A stretch of 64,000 bases of DNA from assembly GCA_023388495.1 (NCBI GenBank), contig JAEWGC010000028.1:62001-126000 (forward strand), read 5' to 3'. Positions 38,276-47,017 of this stretch are shown here, one piece after another. Source of the stretch: Bacillota bacterium (lineage in GTDB: Bacteria > Bacillota > Clostridia > Tissierellales > Tissierellaceae). The notes beneath the pieces were generated by a model. It saw only the letters and a program-made list of their open reading frames with translations. It was not told the DNA's origin and did not search any database. Position numbers and translations under genes: made by a program. Within the stretch, counting starts at the first letter, position 1; the number at the start of each line of letters is the position of its first letter.

Positions 38276-38659
38276 ATGGAAAAAGCAATGATTAGACTAA
38301 GAATGAGTACTCAAGATGCACATTATGGTGGAAATTTAGTAGATGGTGCTAGAATGTTAGCATTATTCGGAGACGTAGCTACAGAATTACTTATTAGACA
38401 TGATGGAGATGAAGGTTTATTCGTAGCCTATGATAAAGTAGAGTTTACAGCTCCAGTATATGCAGGAGATTATATTGAGGCGGTAGGAGAGATTGTAAAG
38501 GTAGGAAACACTTCTAGAAGAATGGTATTTGAGGCTAGAAAAGTTATAATACCTAGACCAGATATTAGTCCATCAGCTTGTGATGTACTAGAAGAACCAG
38601 TAGTAGTATGTAGGGCAGAAGGAACTTGTTTAGTTCCAAAAGATAAAAAAAGAAAATAA
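38276..38659 (+). CDS. kal: 3-aminobutyryl-CoA ammonia-lyase
   Basis: 127 residues, hot-dog fold. Kal removes ammonia from L-3-aminobutyryl-CoA to give crotonyl-CoA in lysine fermentation. The sequence MIRLRMSTQDAHYGGNLVDGARMLALFGDVATELLIRHDGDEGLFVAYDKVEF is characteristic of the Kal family, with the hot-dog helix containing GARMLALFGDVATEL. Paired with kce 16 bases downstream, as in lysine fermenters. RBS GGAGGG. The other lysine genes (kamA, kamDE, kdd) are not in the window. Confidence 0.9.
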   Translation: MEKAMIRLRMSTQDAHYGGNLVDGARMLALFGDVATELLIRHDGDEGLFVAYDKVEFTAPVYAGDYIEAVGEIVKVGNTSRRMVFEARKVIIPRPDISPSACDVLEEPVVVCRAEGTCLVPKDKKRK

Positions 38660-38674
38660 TAGGGGGCGATATTA

Positions 38675-39493
38675 ATGGAAAAATTAATTATTACCGCTGC
38701 CATTTGTGGCGCAGAAGTTACTAAAGAGCATAACCCAGCAGTTCCATATACAGTAGAAGAAATCGCTAGAGAAGCAGAATCAGCATATAAGGCTGGGGCA
38801 AGTATTATTCATCTTCATGTTAGAACAGATGATGGTACTCCAACTCAAGATAAGGCTAGATTTAAGGCTTGCATGGATGCAATCCTTGAGCGTTGTCCAG
38901 ATGTTATTATCCAACCTTCTACAGGTGGAGCAGTTGGAATGACTGACGAAGAAAGACTTCAACCAACAGAATTAGGCCCAGAAATGGCAACTCTAGACTG
39001 TGGTACTTGTAACTTTGGTGGAGATGAAGTATTTGTAAATACTGAAAATACTATTAAAAACTTTGGTAGACTTATGATTGAAAGAGGAGTTAAACCAGAG
39101 GTAGAAGTATTTGATAAGGGTATGGTTGATTATGCAATTAAATATGCTAAACAAGGTTTTATAAAAGAGCCAATGCATTTTGACTTTGTACTAGGAGTGC
39201 AAATGGCTGCAACAGTTAGAGATTTATCCTTTATGGTAGATAGTATTCCAGCTGGTTCAACTTGGACTGTAGCAGGAATAGGTAGACATGAATTTCCATT
39301 AGCAGCTGTTGCAATTGCTATGGGTGGTCATGTTAGAGTAGGATTTGAAGATAACGTGTATATAGAAAAGGGAGTATTAGCTAAGTCAAATGGTGAATTA
39401 GTTGAAAAAGTTGTAAGAATAGCTAAGGAACTAGGCAGAGAAATAGCTACTCCAGACGAAGCAAGAGAAATTTTAGGGCTTAAAAAAAGATAG
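38675..39493 (+). CDS. kce: 3-keto-5-aminohexanoate cleavage enzyme
   Basis: 272 residues, DUF849/BKACE family TIM barrel. Kce condenses 3-keto-5-aminohexanoate with acetyl-CoA to yield acetoacetate and L-3-aminobutyryl-CoA. Visible family features are the start KLIITAAICGAEVTKEHNPAVPYT, metal ligands in SIIHLHVR, the ENMAT-like TLDCGTCNFGGDEVFVNT, EVEVFDKGMVDYA and the IGRHEFPLAAVAIAMGGHVRVGFEDNVY end where barrel strands close. Its product is the substrate of Kal, supporting both calls. It is last in the operon, followed by a strong terminator. Confidence 0.92.
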   Translation: MEKLIITAAICGAEVTKEHNPAVPYTVEEIAREAESAYKAGASIIHLHVRTDDGTPTQDKARFKACMDAILERCPDVIIQPSTGGAVGMTDEERLQPTELGPEMATLDCGTCNFGGDEVFVNTENTIKNFGRLMIERGVKPEVEVFDKGMVDYAIKYAKQGFIKEPMHFDFVLGVQMAATVRDLSFMVDSIPAGSTWTVAGIGRHEFPLAAVAIAMGGHVRVGFEDNVYIEKGVLAKSNGELVEKVVRIAKELGREIATPDEAREILGLKKR

Positions 39494-39502
39494 ATTTCAT
39501 TT

Positions 39503-39556
39503 AATAAGTCCCATTTATGTTGATTGACAACATAAATGGGACTTATTTTTAATTTT
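39503..39556 (+). terminator. Terminator of kal-kce
   Basis: Perfect 20-bp stem (39503-39522 with 39528-39547) with an ATTGA loop, followed by a T-rich tail. Confidence 0.92.
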
Positions 39557-39590
39557 TGTCTTAATTTGTTACTCTAATAGTTTTGAAATC

Positions 39591-39599
39591 TGATATAAT
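39591..39599 (+). promoter_or_regulatory. Extended -10 promoter of fba
   Basis: TGATATAAT at 39591-39599 is an extended -10. A TTGTTA lies at 39566-39571 but 22 bases away, too far for a normal -35. Confidence 0.5.
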
Positions 39600-39631
39600 A
39601 GTATATAATATAAAAAAATGGAGGGAATTAA

Positions 39632-40483
39632 ATGTTAGTAACGGGAAGAGAATTATTGTTAGATGCTAAAAAAAATGGATATGCCGTTGGTGCTTTTAAT
39701 GTAAATAATATGGAAATCGTGCAAGCTATTATCGAAGCAGCAGAGGAAACTAATTCCCCAGTTATACTTCAAGCTAGCCAAGGTGGCATTAAATATGCAG
39801 GTATAGAGTATATTGCTGGCTTAGGTAAAATAGCTGCTAGAAATGCTAAGGTGCCAGTAGCGTTACATCTAGATCATGGTACTGATTTTGATCAGGTAAT
39901 GCTATGTATTAGACATGGATTTACTTCTGTAATGATTGATGGATCAAGATTTGCTTTAGATGAGAATATTGCATATACTAATAAGGTAATAGAGGTAGCA
40001 CATGCTGTAGGTGTTTCTGTTGAAGCAGAATTAGGAAAGATCGGTGGTACTGAAGACCATATTACTGTAGATGAAAGAGATGCTACTTTTACAGATCCAG
40101 AGGAAGCTTTAAGATTTGTGAAAGAAACTAATATAGACTTTCTAGCTATAGCTGTAGGTACTGCTCATGGTGTATATAAGGGAGAACCAAAACTTGATTA
40201 TGATAGAATAAAGGTTATAAGAGATAAAATAGGTATCCCTCTAGTGCTACATGGTTCTTCTGGTGTTCCAGAAGAGGCCTTAAAAAAGGCAATTTCATTG
40301 GGAATTTGTAAGATTAATATAGATACAGACCTCAGAATAGCATTTGCCGAGGGAGTAAAAGATTTCCTAAAGGCTAACCCAGATAATATAGATCCAAGAA
40401 AGATACTGACTCCAGCAAAAACTCAAATGAAGGAAAGAATCAAAGAAAAAATGCATATATTTGGATCAGTGAATAGAGCGTAA
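39632..40483 (+). CDS. fba: Class II fructose-bisphosphate aldolase
   Basis: 283 residues. Zinc-dependent aldolase that interconverts fructose 1,6-bisphosphate with dihydroxyacetone phosphate and glyceraldehyde 3-phosphate. Zn and catalytic motifs: VALHLDHGTDFDQ (~80-92, Asp/His), EAELGKIGGTEDH, IAVGTAHGVYKG (His ligand) and LVLHGSSGVPEEAL (His ligand and phosphate binding), then KINIDTDLRIAF. First of fba-tal-glpX, a sugar-phosphate cluster; the gap to tal is 12 bases. Confidence 0.94.
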   Translation: MLVTGRELLLDAKKNGYAVGAFNVNNMEIVQAIIEAAEETNSPVILQASQGGIKYAGIEYIAGLGKIAARNAKVPVALHLDHGTDFDQVMLCIRHGFTSVMIDGSRFALDENIAYTNKVIEVAHAVGVSVEAELGKIGGTEDHITVDERDATFTDPEEALRFVKETNIDFLAIAVGTAHGVYKGEPKLDYDRIKVIRDKIGIPLVLHGSSGVPEEALKKAISLGICKINIDTDLRIAFAEGVKDFLKANPDNIDPRKILTPAKTQMKERIKEKMHIFGSVNRA

Positions 40484-40495
40484 CGGAGGGATTTA

Positions 40496-41143
40496 ATGAA
40501 GCTTTTTATAGATACGGCCAATATAGATGAAATAAAGGAAATAAATGAATGGGGAGTTATTTGTGGAGTCACTACTAACCCTAGCTTAATTGCCAAAGAA
40601 GGCAGGGATTTCAAAGAAGTTGTTAAGGAAATTACTGATATTGTAGATGGTCCAATTAGTGCAGAGGTTATTTCTTTAGAAAAGGATGGTATGCTAAAGG
40701 AAGCAAGAGAATTGGCTAAGATTCATCCTAATATTATAATTAAGATTCCTATGAATAAAGAGGGGTTAAAAGCTGTAAGTGTTTTGTCTTCTGAAGGAAT
40801 CAAAACCAATGTTACTTTGATTTTTTCGGCTAATCAAGCCTTACTTGCAGCAAAGGCTGGAGCAACTTATGTAAGTCCATTTGTTGGTAGACTTGATGAT
40901 ATTAGCAATGAAGGAATTTATATTATTGAAGATATAGTCCAAGTGTTTAATATACACAATATAGATACTGAAATAATTGCAGCAAGTATTAGACATCCTA
41001 TTCATGTATTGGATGCTGCAAAAGCTGGTGCCCATATCTCAACTATACCATATAAGGTGTTTGAACAAATGTTGAATCACCCATTGACAGATATAGGCAT
41101 AGATAAATTTTTAAAGGATTGGGATAGTCTACAAACTAGATAG
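40496..41143 (+). CDS. tal: Transaldolase (short form, TalC/Fsa type)
   Basis: 215 residues, the compact subfamily of transaldolases and fructose-6-phosphate aldolases. Motifs are LFIDTANIDEIKEINEWGVICGVTTNPSLIAKEG at the start, Schiff-base lysine in IIIKIPMNKEGLKAV (~residue 83), NVTLIFSANQALLAAKAGATYVSPFVGRLDD, and AASIRHPIHVLDAAKAGAHI. It acts in the non-oxidative pentose phosphate pathway and fits rpiB downstream. Whether it is transaldolase or Fsa cannot be read from sequence with certainty. It precedes glpX by 10 bases. Confidence 0.9.
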   Translation: MKLFIDTANIDEIKEINEWGVICGVTTNPSLIAKEGRDFKEVVKEITDIVDGPISAEVISLEKDGMLKEARELAKIHPNIIIKIPMNKEGLKAVSVLSSEGIKTNVTLIFSANQALLAAKAGATYVSPFVGRLDDISNEGIYIIEDIVQVFNIHNIDTEIIAASIRHPIHVLDAAKAGAHISTIPYKVFEQMLNHPLTDIGIDKFLKDWDSLQTR

Positions 41144-41153
41144 GAGTGTTAAA

Positions 41154-42122
41154 ATGGATAGAAATTTGGCGTTAAACTTAGGAAGAGTAACAGAAGCAGC
41201 TGCATTAGCCAGTGCAAAGTTTTTAGGTAGAGGAGATAAGAACGCTGCAGACCAAGCTGCTGTTGATGCTATGAGACGTATGTTTGATACTGTAAATATA
41301 GATGGGGTTGTAGTTATTGGCGAAGGTGAGATTGACGAAGCTCCTATGCTATATATTGGAGAGCAAATAGGTATAGCAGGTCCAGATAGTTTGAAGATAG
41401 ATATAGCAGTAGACCCACTTGATGGAACAAGCTCTATCGCATATGGTCGTCCAGATGCTGTTTCTGTAGTTGCCATAGCTCCTAGGGGGTGTATGCTACA
41501 TGCTCCAGATACTTATATGAAGAAGATAGCTGTAGGACCAAAGGCTGCTGGAGTTATAGATATAAATGCGCCTATAGAGGAAAATATAATAGCTGTTGCT
41601 AAGGCTTTAGATAAGGATGTGTCTGAGGTTACAATAACTATGCTTGATAGGCCAAGACACAATGATTTAGTAGCAGGTATAAGAAGAGCTGGAGCAAGAA
41701 TCAGAATGATTACTGATGGAGACGTAATTGCTGCTATCAACACTTGCTTTGATAATACAGGTGTAGATATGATGGTAGGCATAGGAGGAGCACCAGAAGG
41801 AGTTATTGCTGCAGCTGCAATAAAATGTATGGGTGGAGAATTCCAAGGAATATTACATCCAGTAACAGATGAGCAAAAACAAAGATGTATAAATATGGGG
41901 GCTGATTTAAACAAGGTATATAGGACAGATGATTTAGTAAAAGGGGATGAAATTGTTTTTGCAGCAACTGGTGTATCCCATGGAGAATTACTGCAAGGTG
42001 TAAAATACCTAGAAAATAATGTTGCCACAACTCATACTCTAGTACTCAGAGCAGAGACAGGTACGATTAGATTTATTGAAGCAACTCACAAATTAGACAA
42101 AAAACCAGAATACGCTAAATAA
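41154..42122 (+). CDS. glpX: Class II fructose-1,6-bisphosphatase GlpX
   Basis: 322 residues. Gluconeogenic bisphosphatase with the metal-binding sites GEGEIDEAPMLYIGEQ (~57-72) and DIAVDPLDGTSSIAYG (~83-98). ATEVSHGELL-like ATGVSHGELLQGVKYL near the end is typical of the family. Amino acid fermenters need this step to make sugars from pyruvate. RBS GGAG six bases before the ATG. A small AAATTTGC/GCAAATTT hairpin (42121-42139) spans the stop, then element E3 follows. Confidence 0.94.
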   Translation: MDRNLALNLGRVTEAAALASAKFLGRGDKNAADQAAVDAMRRMFDTVNIDGVVVIGEGEIDEAPMLYIGEQIGIAGPDSLKIDIAVDPLDGTSSIAYGRPDAVSVVAIAPRGCMLHAPDTYMKKIAVGPKAAGVIDINAPIEENIIAVAKALDKDVSEVTITMLDRPRHNDLVAGIRRAGARIRMITDGDVIAAINTCFDNTGVDMMVGIGGAPEGVIAAAAIKCMGGEFQGILHPVTDEQKQRCINMGADLNKVYRTDDLVKGDEIVFAATGVSHGELLQGVKYLENNVATTHTLVLRAETGTIRFIEATHKLDKKPEYAK

Positions 42123-42140
42123 ATTTGCGTAGCAAATTTA

Positions 42141-42282
42141 TAATTGACAATGTACAATGGACAATTGACAATTTAAAGATTAAAAAAACATAAAAAGATT
42201 ACTAAATTAATTGGGAATAAGCAACCACCTAATAATTTGATGTATTTTATTCTTTTTTGCTTTTCATTGTCAATTGTCAATT
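42141..42282. repeat. Inverted-word intergenic element E3
   Basis: Left arm 42141-42174 with ATTGACAATGTACAATGG and ACAATTGACAATTT words; right arm 42265-42282 CATTGTCAATTGTCAATT, the reverse complement. About 90 bases of unique AT-rich sequence lie between. The right arm ends just before the RBS of rho. Same word as element E1. Confidence 0.55.
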
Positions 42283-42306
42283 CAAAGATGAAAGGGGTGT
42301 TGATGT

Positions 42307-43665
42307 TTGACGGAACATGATCTGTCGGATAAAAAAATAAGCGAGCTAAGGGAAATTGCAAAAGACCAAGGTATCGCTAGTCCTTACAAATATAAAAAGG
42401 ACGAGTTAATAGATATAATACTTCAAGGTTATGCCTCTAAGGAGAAGGAAAAAGAATTATTAGATGAAGCTGAAACAATGATAGATATTAAAGATATTGA
42501 AACCGAGGATTTACCTGAAAAGGTTACGGAAGAATTAGAAAATATGGACAAAATAAATGGTGCTGAAGGAATCCTTGAATTACATGCAGATGGTTATGGT
42601 TTTTTAAGATCAGATAATTACTTATCTGGTGATGAGGATATTTATATATCTCCTTCCCAAATCAGACGATTTAGATTAAGAACAGGAGATAAGATATTTG
42701 GTGTAACTCGCGATCCAAATCCTGGAGAAAGATACAAGGCTCTTCTCTATATAAAATCAGTTAATGGAATGCATCCAGAAACCTGTACAAAAAGACCTAA
42801 TTTCGATAATTTAACTCCCATATATCCCGATAAAAGATTAAAACTTGAAATAAATTCCTCTGAGCTTGCTACTAGGATGATTGATTTAATTGCACCTATA
42901 GGCAAGGGCCAAAGGGGTATGATAGTCTCTCCACCGAAGGCTGGAAAAACATCTTTACTAAAGATGGTGGCAAATGCCATAGAGAAAAATCATCCAGAAG
43001 TAGAGGTTATAGTACTTTTAATAGATGAAAGACCTGAGGAAGTTACAGATATGAAAAGATCTGTAAAGGGTGATGTGGTTTACTCAACCTTTGATGAACT
43101 TCCACAGCATCATACAAAGGTTGCTGAAATTGTATTGGAAAGAGCAAAGAGGTTGGTAGAACATGGCAAGGATGTAGTAATTTTACTAGATAGTATTACA
43201 AGACTTGCCAGAGCTTATAACTTAACTATACCAGCTACAGGAAGAACTCTTTCAGGGGGATTAGACCCAGGTGCCTTACATAAACCTAAGAGATTCTTTG
43301 GAGCTGCAAGAAACCTAGAAGAAGGTGGTTCTTTAACTATTCTTGCTACAGCTTTAGTTGAGACAGGTAGCCGTATGGATGATGTTATATTTGAGGAGTT
43401 TAAAGGGACAGGTAATATGGAAATTCATTTAGATAGAAAATTATCTGAAAAGAGAATTTTCCCTGCAGTTGATATCAATAAATCAGGTACTAGACGAGAA
43501 GAATTGCTTCTATCTCAAAAAGAACTTGAAACTATTTGGGCGATTAGAAAGGCTATGGGAAACGCATCTACGCAGGATGTGACTGAGACATTAATAGAAA
43601 ATTTAGTAAGAACGAAGGATAATGATCAATTCATAGAGGATATGAGAAATAAAATTTGGTTTTAG
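42307..43665 (+). CDS. rho: Transcription termination factor Rho
   Basis: 452 residues, hexameric RNA helicase. The start TTG 42307 follows AAAGGGGTG; the ATG at 42303 is out of frame and stops after five codons. Rho_N SAP-like domain (~1-45, LSDKKISELREIAKDQGI), an acidic insert, RNA-binding CSD (~75-150, ADGYGFLRSDNYLSGDEDIYISPSQIRRFRLRTGD), and ATPase with P-loop PPKAGKTSLL (~213), VEVIVLLIDERPEEVTDM, DVVILLDSITRLARAYN and R-loop RTLSGGLDP. The rpmE promoter overlaps its stop. Confidence 0.94.
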   Translation: MTEHDLSDKKISELREIAKDQGIASPYKYKKDELIDIILQGYASKEKEKELLDEAETMIDIKDIETEDLPEKVTEELENMDKINGAEGILELHADGYGFLRSDNYLSGDEDIYISPSQIRRFRLRTGDKIFGVTRDPNPGERYKALLYIKSVNGMHPETCTKRPNFDNLTPIYPDKRLKLEINSSELATRMIDLIAPIGKGQRGMIVSPPKAGKTSLLKMVANAIEKNHPEVEVIVLLIDERPEEVTDMKRSVKGDVVYSTFDELPQHHTKVAEIVLERAKRLVEHGKDVVILLDSITRLARAYNLTIPATGRTLSGGLDPGALHKPKRFFGAARNLEEGGSLTILATALVETGSRMDDVIFEEFKGTGNMEIHLDRKLSEKRIFPAVDINKSGTRREELLLSQKELETIWAIRKAMGNASTQDVTETLIENLVRTKDNDQFIEDMRNKIWF

Positions 43666-43694
43666 TTGAAAAGAAAAAAAATATATGCTATAAT
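43666..43694 (+). promoter_or_regulatory. Promoter of rpmE
   Basis: TTGAAA (43666-43671), 17-base spacer, TATAAT (43689-43694) preceded by TGC. The -35 begins one base after the rho stop. Confidence 0.78.
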
Positions 43695-43760
43695 TTAATG
43701 GTTGAATTATGAAAGAATGTTTTTTTGCTATATACTAGCAGTTGAAGAGAGGTGAAAGGA

Positions 43761-43961
43761 ATGAAGGCGGATATTCATCCAAATTATAAAGAAGCTACTG
43801 TAACATGTGCATGTGGAAATAGTTTTAAAGCAGGTTCTGTTAAAGATGAATTGAGAGTTGAAATCTGTTCAGAATGTCATCCATTCTTTACAGGACGTCA
43901 AAAATTTGCAGAACGTGGCGGACGTGTTGAAAAATTCAAGAAGAAATACAATATGGACTAA
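43761..43961 (+). CDS. rpmE: Ribosomal protein bL31 (zinc form)
   Basis: 66 residues from ATG 43761, which follows GGTGAAAGGA; this gives the standard bL31 start MKADIHPNYKEA. Four zinc-ligand positions are present: CACGN (two Cys) and ICSECHPF (two Cys), so this is the C+ zinc-binding type. Component of the large ribosomal subunit. A terminator follows at 43977. Confidence 0.95.
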   Translation: MKADIHPNYKEATVTCACGNSFKAGSVKDELRVEICSECHPFFTGRQKFAERGGRVEKFKKKYNMD

Positions 43962-43976
43962 TTTCTTCAGAAACTT

Positions 43977-44010
43977 AGGTTAGATGCTTGCGCAACTAAC
44001 CTTTATTTTT
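43977..44010 (+). terminator. Terminator of rpmE
   Basis: AGGTTAG (43977-43983) / CTAACCT (43996-44002) with a 12-base loop that can pair internally, followed by TTATTTTTT. Confidence 0.8.
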
Positions 44011-44136
44011 TATGACCTAACTTAGCGAAGCTTTGCTGAGCTGATGTAGGTCAAACGCAATGAGCACCAAATTTGCACGAACGTAGTGAGTGAACAAATT
44101 TGAGTTGCGAAACTGCGGGAAATGACCTAACACAGC
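44011..44136. repeat. Nested-hairpin repeat region upstream of yqhQ
   Basis: TGACCTAA (44012) pairs with TAGGTCA (44047), enclosing a TTAGC/GCTGA stem. CGCAA-n-CAAATTTG (44056-44075) is mirrored by CAAATTTG-n-TTGCG (44095-44109). ATGACCTAACxxAGC occurs directly at 44011 and 44122. The layout looks like a small non-coding mobile or palindromic element inserted between rpmE and yqhQ. Confidence 0.5.
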
Positions 44137-44160
44137 AAACAAAATTGGAGGTGAGAATAT

Positions 44161-45111
44161 ATGAAGATAAAAAATCTAGACAGAACACCTAAACATATTA
44201 CTAGCATAGGGGGGCAGGCGTTAATAGAAGGAGTTATGATGCGTGGGCCAAAGGATATAGCTATTGCTGTCAGAAAACCTGATAAAGAAATTGAAATAAA
44301 GATGGAAGAATTAAACACGTTGGCTATGAGACATAAATTGTTTAAGCTACCATTTCTTAGGGGAGTAGTAGGGCTTGTTGAGGCTCTAATGTTTGGAACT
44401 AAAGCCCTTATGTATTCTGCAGAATTCTATGAAGAGGAAGAAGAAAAGGATCAAAAGGAAAGCTTTACCCAAAAGATATTTAAGGATAAGGCAGAAGATG
44501 TTGAAATGGTTTTTGCCGTAGTTACTTCTTTAGTTCTTGCAGTAGGAATATTTATGATATTACCTACCCTCTTGACTAATTTTTTCAAGAGCAAAATAGG
44601 TAATCCAATAGGGTTAAATCTTGTGGAAGGTTTAGTTAGAATAATTATATTCTTAATATATATAATAGGAGTATCAAAACTTGATGATATTAGGAGAGTA
44701 TTCGAATATCATGGAGCTGAGCATAAGACCATACACTGTTATGAAAACGAGGAAGAACTTTTAGTTGAAAATGTAAAGAAATATCCAATTCTTCACCCTA
44801 GATGTGGAACTAGCTTTTTATTTATGGTAATGATAATAAGTATATTGGTTTTATCATTTTTTGGTTGGCCAAATCCACTGCAAAGATTTATTATAAGAAT
44901 CTTAATGTTTCCAGTAATTGCAGGCATATCCTATGAAATAAATAGACTTATTGGAAAAAGTAACTCAAAGCTAGCTTATTTTTTTTCATATCCAGGACTG
45001 ATGATTCAAAAGTTAGCAACTGTAAAGGAACCTGATGATGAGCAAATTGAAGTAGCTATAGCATCATTAAAGGCAGTTTTAACAGATAATAAGGATGAGG
45101 ATAAATGGTAA
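44161..45111 (+). CDS. yqhQ: DUF1385 membrane protein (YqhQ family)
   Basis: 316 residues of unknown function. The start HITSIGGQALIEGVMMRGPKDIAIAVRKPD is diagnostic of the family. Four or five hydrophobic segments (~110-135, ~155-185, ~225-275), and two conserved polar motifs that look like metal or catalytic sites: YHGAEHKTIHCYE and HPRCGTSFLF. Commonly found between rpmE and prmC/prfA in Firmicutes, as here. It overlaps prmC by 7 bases. RBS GGAGGTGAG. Confidence 0.85.
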   Translation: MKIKNLDRTPKHITSIGGQALIEGVMMRGPKDIAIAVRKPDKEIEIKMEELNTLAMRHKLFKLPFLRGVVGLVEALMFGTKALMYSAEFYEEEEEKDQKESFTQKIFKDKAEDVEMVFAVVTSLVLAVGIFMILPTLLTNFFKSKIGNPIGLNLVEGLVRIIIFLIYIIGVSKLDDIRRVFEYHGAEHKTIHCYENEEELLVENVKKYPILHPRCGTSFLFMVMIISILVLSFFGWPNPLQRFIIRILMFPVIAGISYEINRLIGKSNSKLAYFFSYPGLMIQKLATVKEPDDEQIEVAIASLKAVLTDNKDEDKW

Positions 45112-45944
45112 CAATAAATCAGTTACTAAGAAAATCTAAAGCTCCAATACTAGATTCAATCCTAGTATTGTGTAAATTATTAGATGTAGATAAATCCTAT
45201 ATATATACCTATGGAGATAGGGAAGTTTCAAAAGAAATTCAGGATAAGTTTTTAGAGTTGATGGAAAAAAGGGTTGAAGGATATCCAGTACAGTATATTT
45301 TAGGAGAAAGAGAGTTTATGGGGTTAGATTTTTATCTAGAGGAAGGAGTTCTAATTCCTAGACCAGATACTGAAATTTTGGTAGAGTATATTATAGAATA
45401 TATAAATAGAAAATATGAAAACAAAAATATCAAGGTCTTAGATTTAGGCATTGGTAGTGGAGCTATTTCACTTAGTATAGCCCACTACTGTAAAAATGCC
45501 TTTGTCTATGGAATAGATATTTCAGATACTGCAATTAAAGTAGCGAATATTAACAAAGAGAGATTAGAATTATCTAATGTGAGATTTTATAAGGGAGATT
45601 TATTTCAAGCTCTAAAAGGGCTTGATTTGGGGGAAGGATTTCAAATCATAGTATCCAACCCGCCATATATAGCCTCTGATGAAATTCAAAGCTTGGATAC
45701 TACAGTAAAGGATTTTGAGCCAAGATTAGCATTAGATGGTGGGGCAGATGGTTTAGATTTTTATAGAAAGATCACACCTGAAAGTAAAAAGTTTTTAGAT
45801 AATAATGGGCTTTTAGTTTATGAAATTGGGTATAACCAAGGAAAAATTGTTCAAGATATTTTAATTTCAGAGGGGTTTAAGGAAGTATCTCTCTTAAAAG
45901 ATTTACAGGAACTTGATAGAGTAGTACTAGGTATTAAAAGGTAA
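45105..45944 (+). CDS. prmC: Release factor glutamine methyltransferase PrmC
   Basis: 279 residues. N-terminal helical domain (~1-85) followed by a Rossmann SAM methyltransferase: VLDLGIGSGAISLSIAH (~108-124) binds SAM, and IIVSNPPYIASDE (~180) is the NPPY active site. It methylates the glutamine of the GGQ motif in peptide chain release factors; prfA lies 1.2 kb downstream. ATG is inside the end of yqhQ. Confidence 0.93.
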   Translation: MVTINQLLRKSKAPILDSILVLCKLLDVDKSYIYTYGDREVSKEIQDKFLELMEKRVEGYPVQYILGEREFMGLDFYLEEGVLIPRPDTEILVEYIIEYINRKYENKNIKVLDLGIGSGAISLSIAHYCKNAFVYGIDISDTAIKVANINKERLELSNVRFYKGDLFQALKGLDLGEGFQIIVSNPPYIASDEIQSLDTTVKDFEPRLALDGGADGLDFYRKITPESKKFLDNNGLLVYEIGYNQGKIVQDILISEGFKEVSLLKDLQELDRVVLGIKR

Positions 45945-45959
45945 AGGGGTGGTACTTTA

Positions 45960-46502
45960 GTGAAATTACTATTCAAGTTGTTTTCCACATTTTTTAAAAT
46001 AGGGGCATTTACCATTGGTGGTGGATATGCTATGTTACCTTTAATTCAAAGAGAAGTTGTGGACGAACATCAGTGGCTCACCACAGATGAATTTATGGAC
46101 ATATTAGCTATAGCGGAGGTAACACCAGGGCCTGTAGCTGTTAATACAAGTACCTATGTAGGATATAAGATATCAGGATTTAAAGGAGCTATGTGTGCTA
46201 CTTTAGGGACTATTCTTCCTTCCTTTATGATTATACTTGTAATTGTAAAGTTTTTTTGGGGATTTAGAGGAAATCCTATTATAGAAAAAGTATTTCTAGG
46301 AATAAGACCGGCAGTGGCTGCTTTAATATTTTCAGCAGTATATAAATTAGGGTCAAAAATGAAACTAAGTATTACTATGGTAACTGGAGCATTGATTACT
46401 GTTTTGGCTATAGTGTTACTTGATATAAGTCCAATAATCATAATCCTTGTGGCTGCAATTGGCTCAATTCTTTATTTTAAAAATAAGGAGAAACAGATAT
46501 GA
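45960..46502 (+). CDS. Chromate-transporter-family protein, half 1
   Basis: 180 residues, GTG start after AAAGGGGTGG. A single CHR domain: FKIGAFTIGGGYAMLPLIQREVVDEHQWLTTDEFMDILAIAEVTPGPVAVNTSTYVGYKISGFKGA is diagnostic. Four or five membrane segments. In Firmicutes short CHR proteins come in pairs that together match one full ChrA. It overlaps the next gene by 4 bases. Real substrate in anaerobes is unclear; chromate export is known only for some members. Confidence 0.88.
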   Translation: MKLLFKLFSTFFKIGAFTIGGGYAMLPLIQREVVDEHQWLTTDEFMDILAIAEVTPGPVAVNTSTYVGYKISGFKGAMCATLGTILPSFMIILVIVKFFWGFRGNPIIEKVFLGIRPAVAALIFSAVYKLGSKMKLSITMVTGALITVLAIVLLDISPIIIILVAAIGSILYFKNKEKQI

Positions 46503-47017
46503 ATATATTGAAGCTTTTTATATCATTCTTAAAAATAGGGGCCTTTAGTTTTGGTGGTGGATATGCCATGCTACCACTAATAAGAAAAGAGATAATAGAT
46601 ATTCATGGATGGCTTACCACAAAGGAATTTATAGATATTTTAGCTGTGGTAGAAATGACACCAGGACCAATTGCTATAAACTCTGCTACCTTTTTAGGAT
46701 ATAAGGTAGGTGGAATACTTGGAGCTGTTGCTGCTACAACTGCAGTAGTTCTACCATCTATAGTCATAATACTTATTATAGCTCATTTTCTTACTAAGGT
46801 TAAGGATTCACCTTATGTATCTTGGGCATTTACAGGAATAAGGCCGGTTGTATTAGGGCTTATTACTTCTGCTAGCTTAACTGTAGCTAAAGATGCCATT
46901 ATAGATATTAAGAGTCTTATATTAATGGTTATACTATTTTATTTAACTTCATTTAAGAAGCTACATCCAATATTAGTTATTGTTATGGCAGGAATAGTAG
47001 GAGCATTTATATATTAG
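46499..47017 (+). CDS. Chromate-transporter-family protein, half 2
   Basis: 172 residues, the second CHR half: FLKIGAFSFGGGYAMLPLIRKEIIDIHGWLTTKEFIDILAVVEMTPGPIAINSATFLGYKVGG. The two halves are homologous and should form an antiparallel pair. Coupled to the first by an ATGA overlap. Its stop TAG opens directly into the GTGAATAG repeat array (element E4). Confidence 0.88.
   Translation: MNILKLFISFLKIGAFSFGGGYAMLPLIRKEIIDIHGWLTTKEFIDILAVVEMTPGPIAINSATFLGYKVGGILGAVAATTAVVLPSIVIILIIAHFLTKVKDSPYVSWAFTGIRPVVLGLITSASLTVAKDAIIDIKSLILMVILFYLTSFKKLHPILVIVMAGIVGAFIY

Noticed and set aside
41513..42028. 171-residue open frame antisense to glpX
   Set aside because: It is the complement of a strongly conserved glpX frame, has no RBS and no recognisable protein features; a shadow of codon usage.
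42123..42306. Leader RNA or riboswitch before rho
   Set aside because: The space is filled by the repeat element E3; no conserved riboswitch or T-box features seen.
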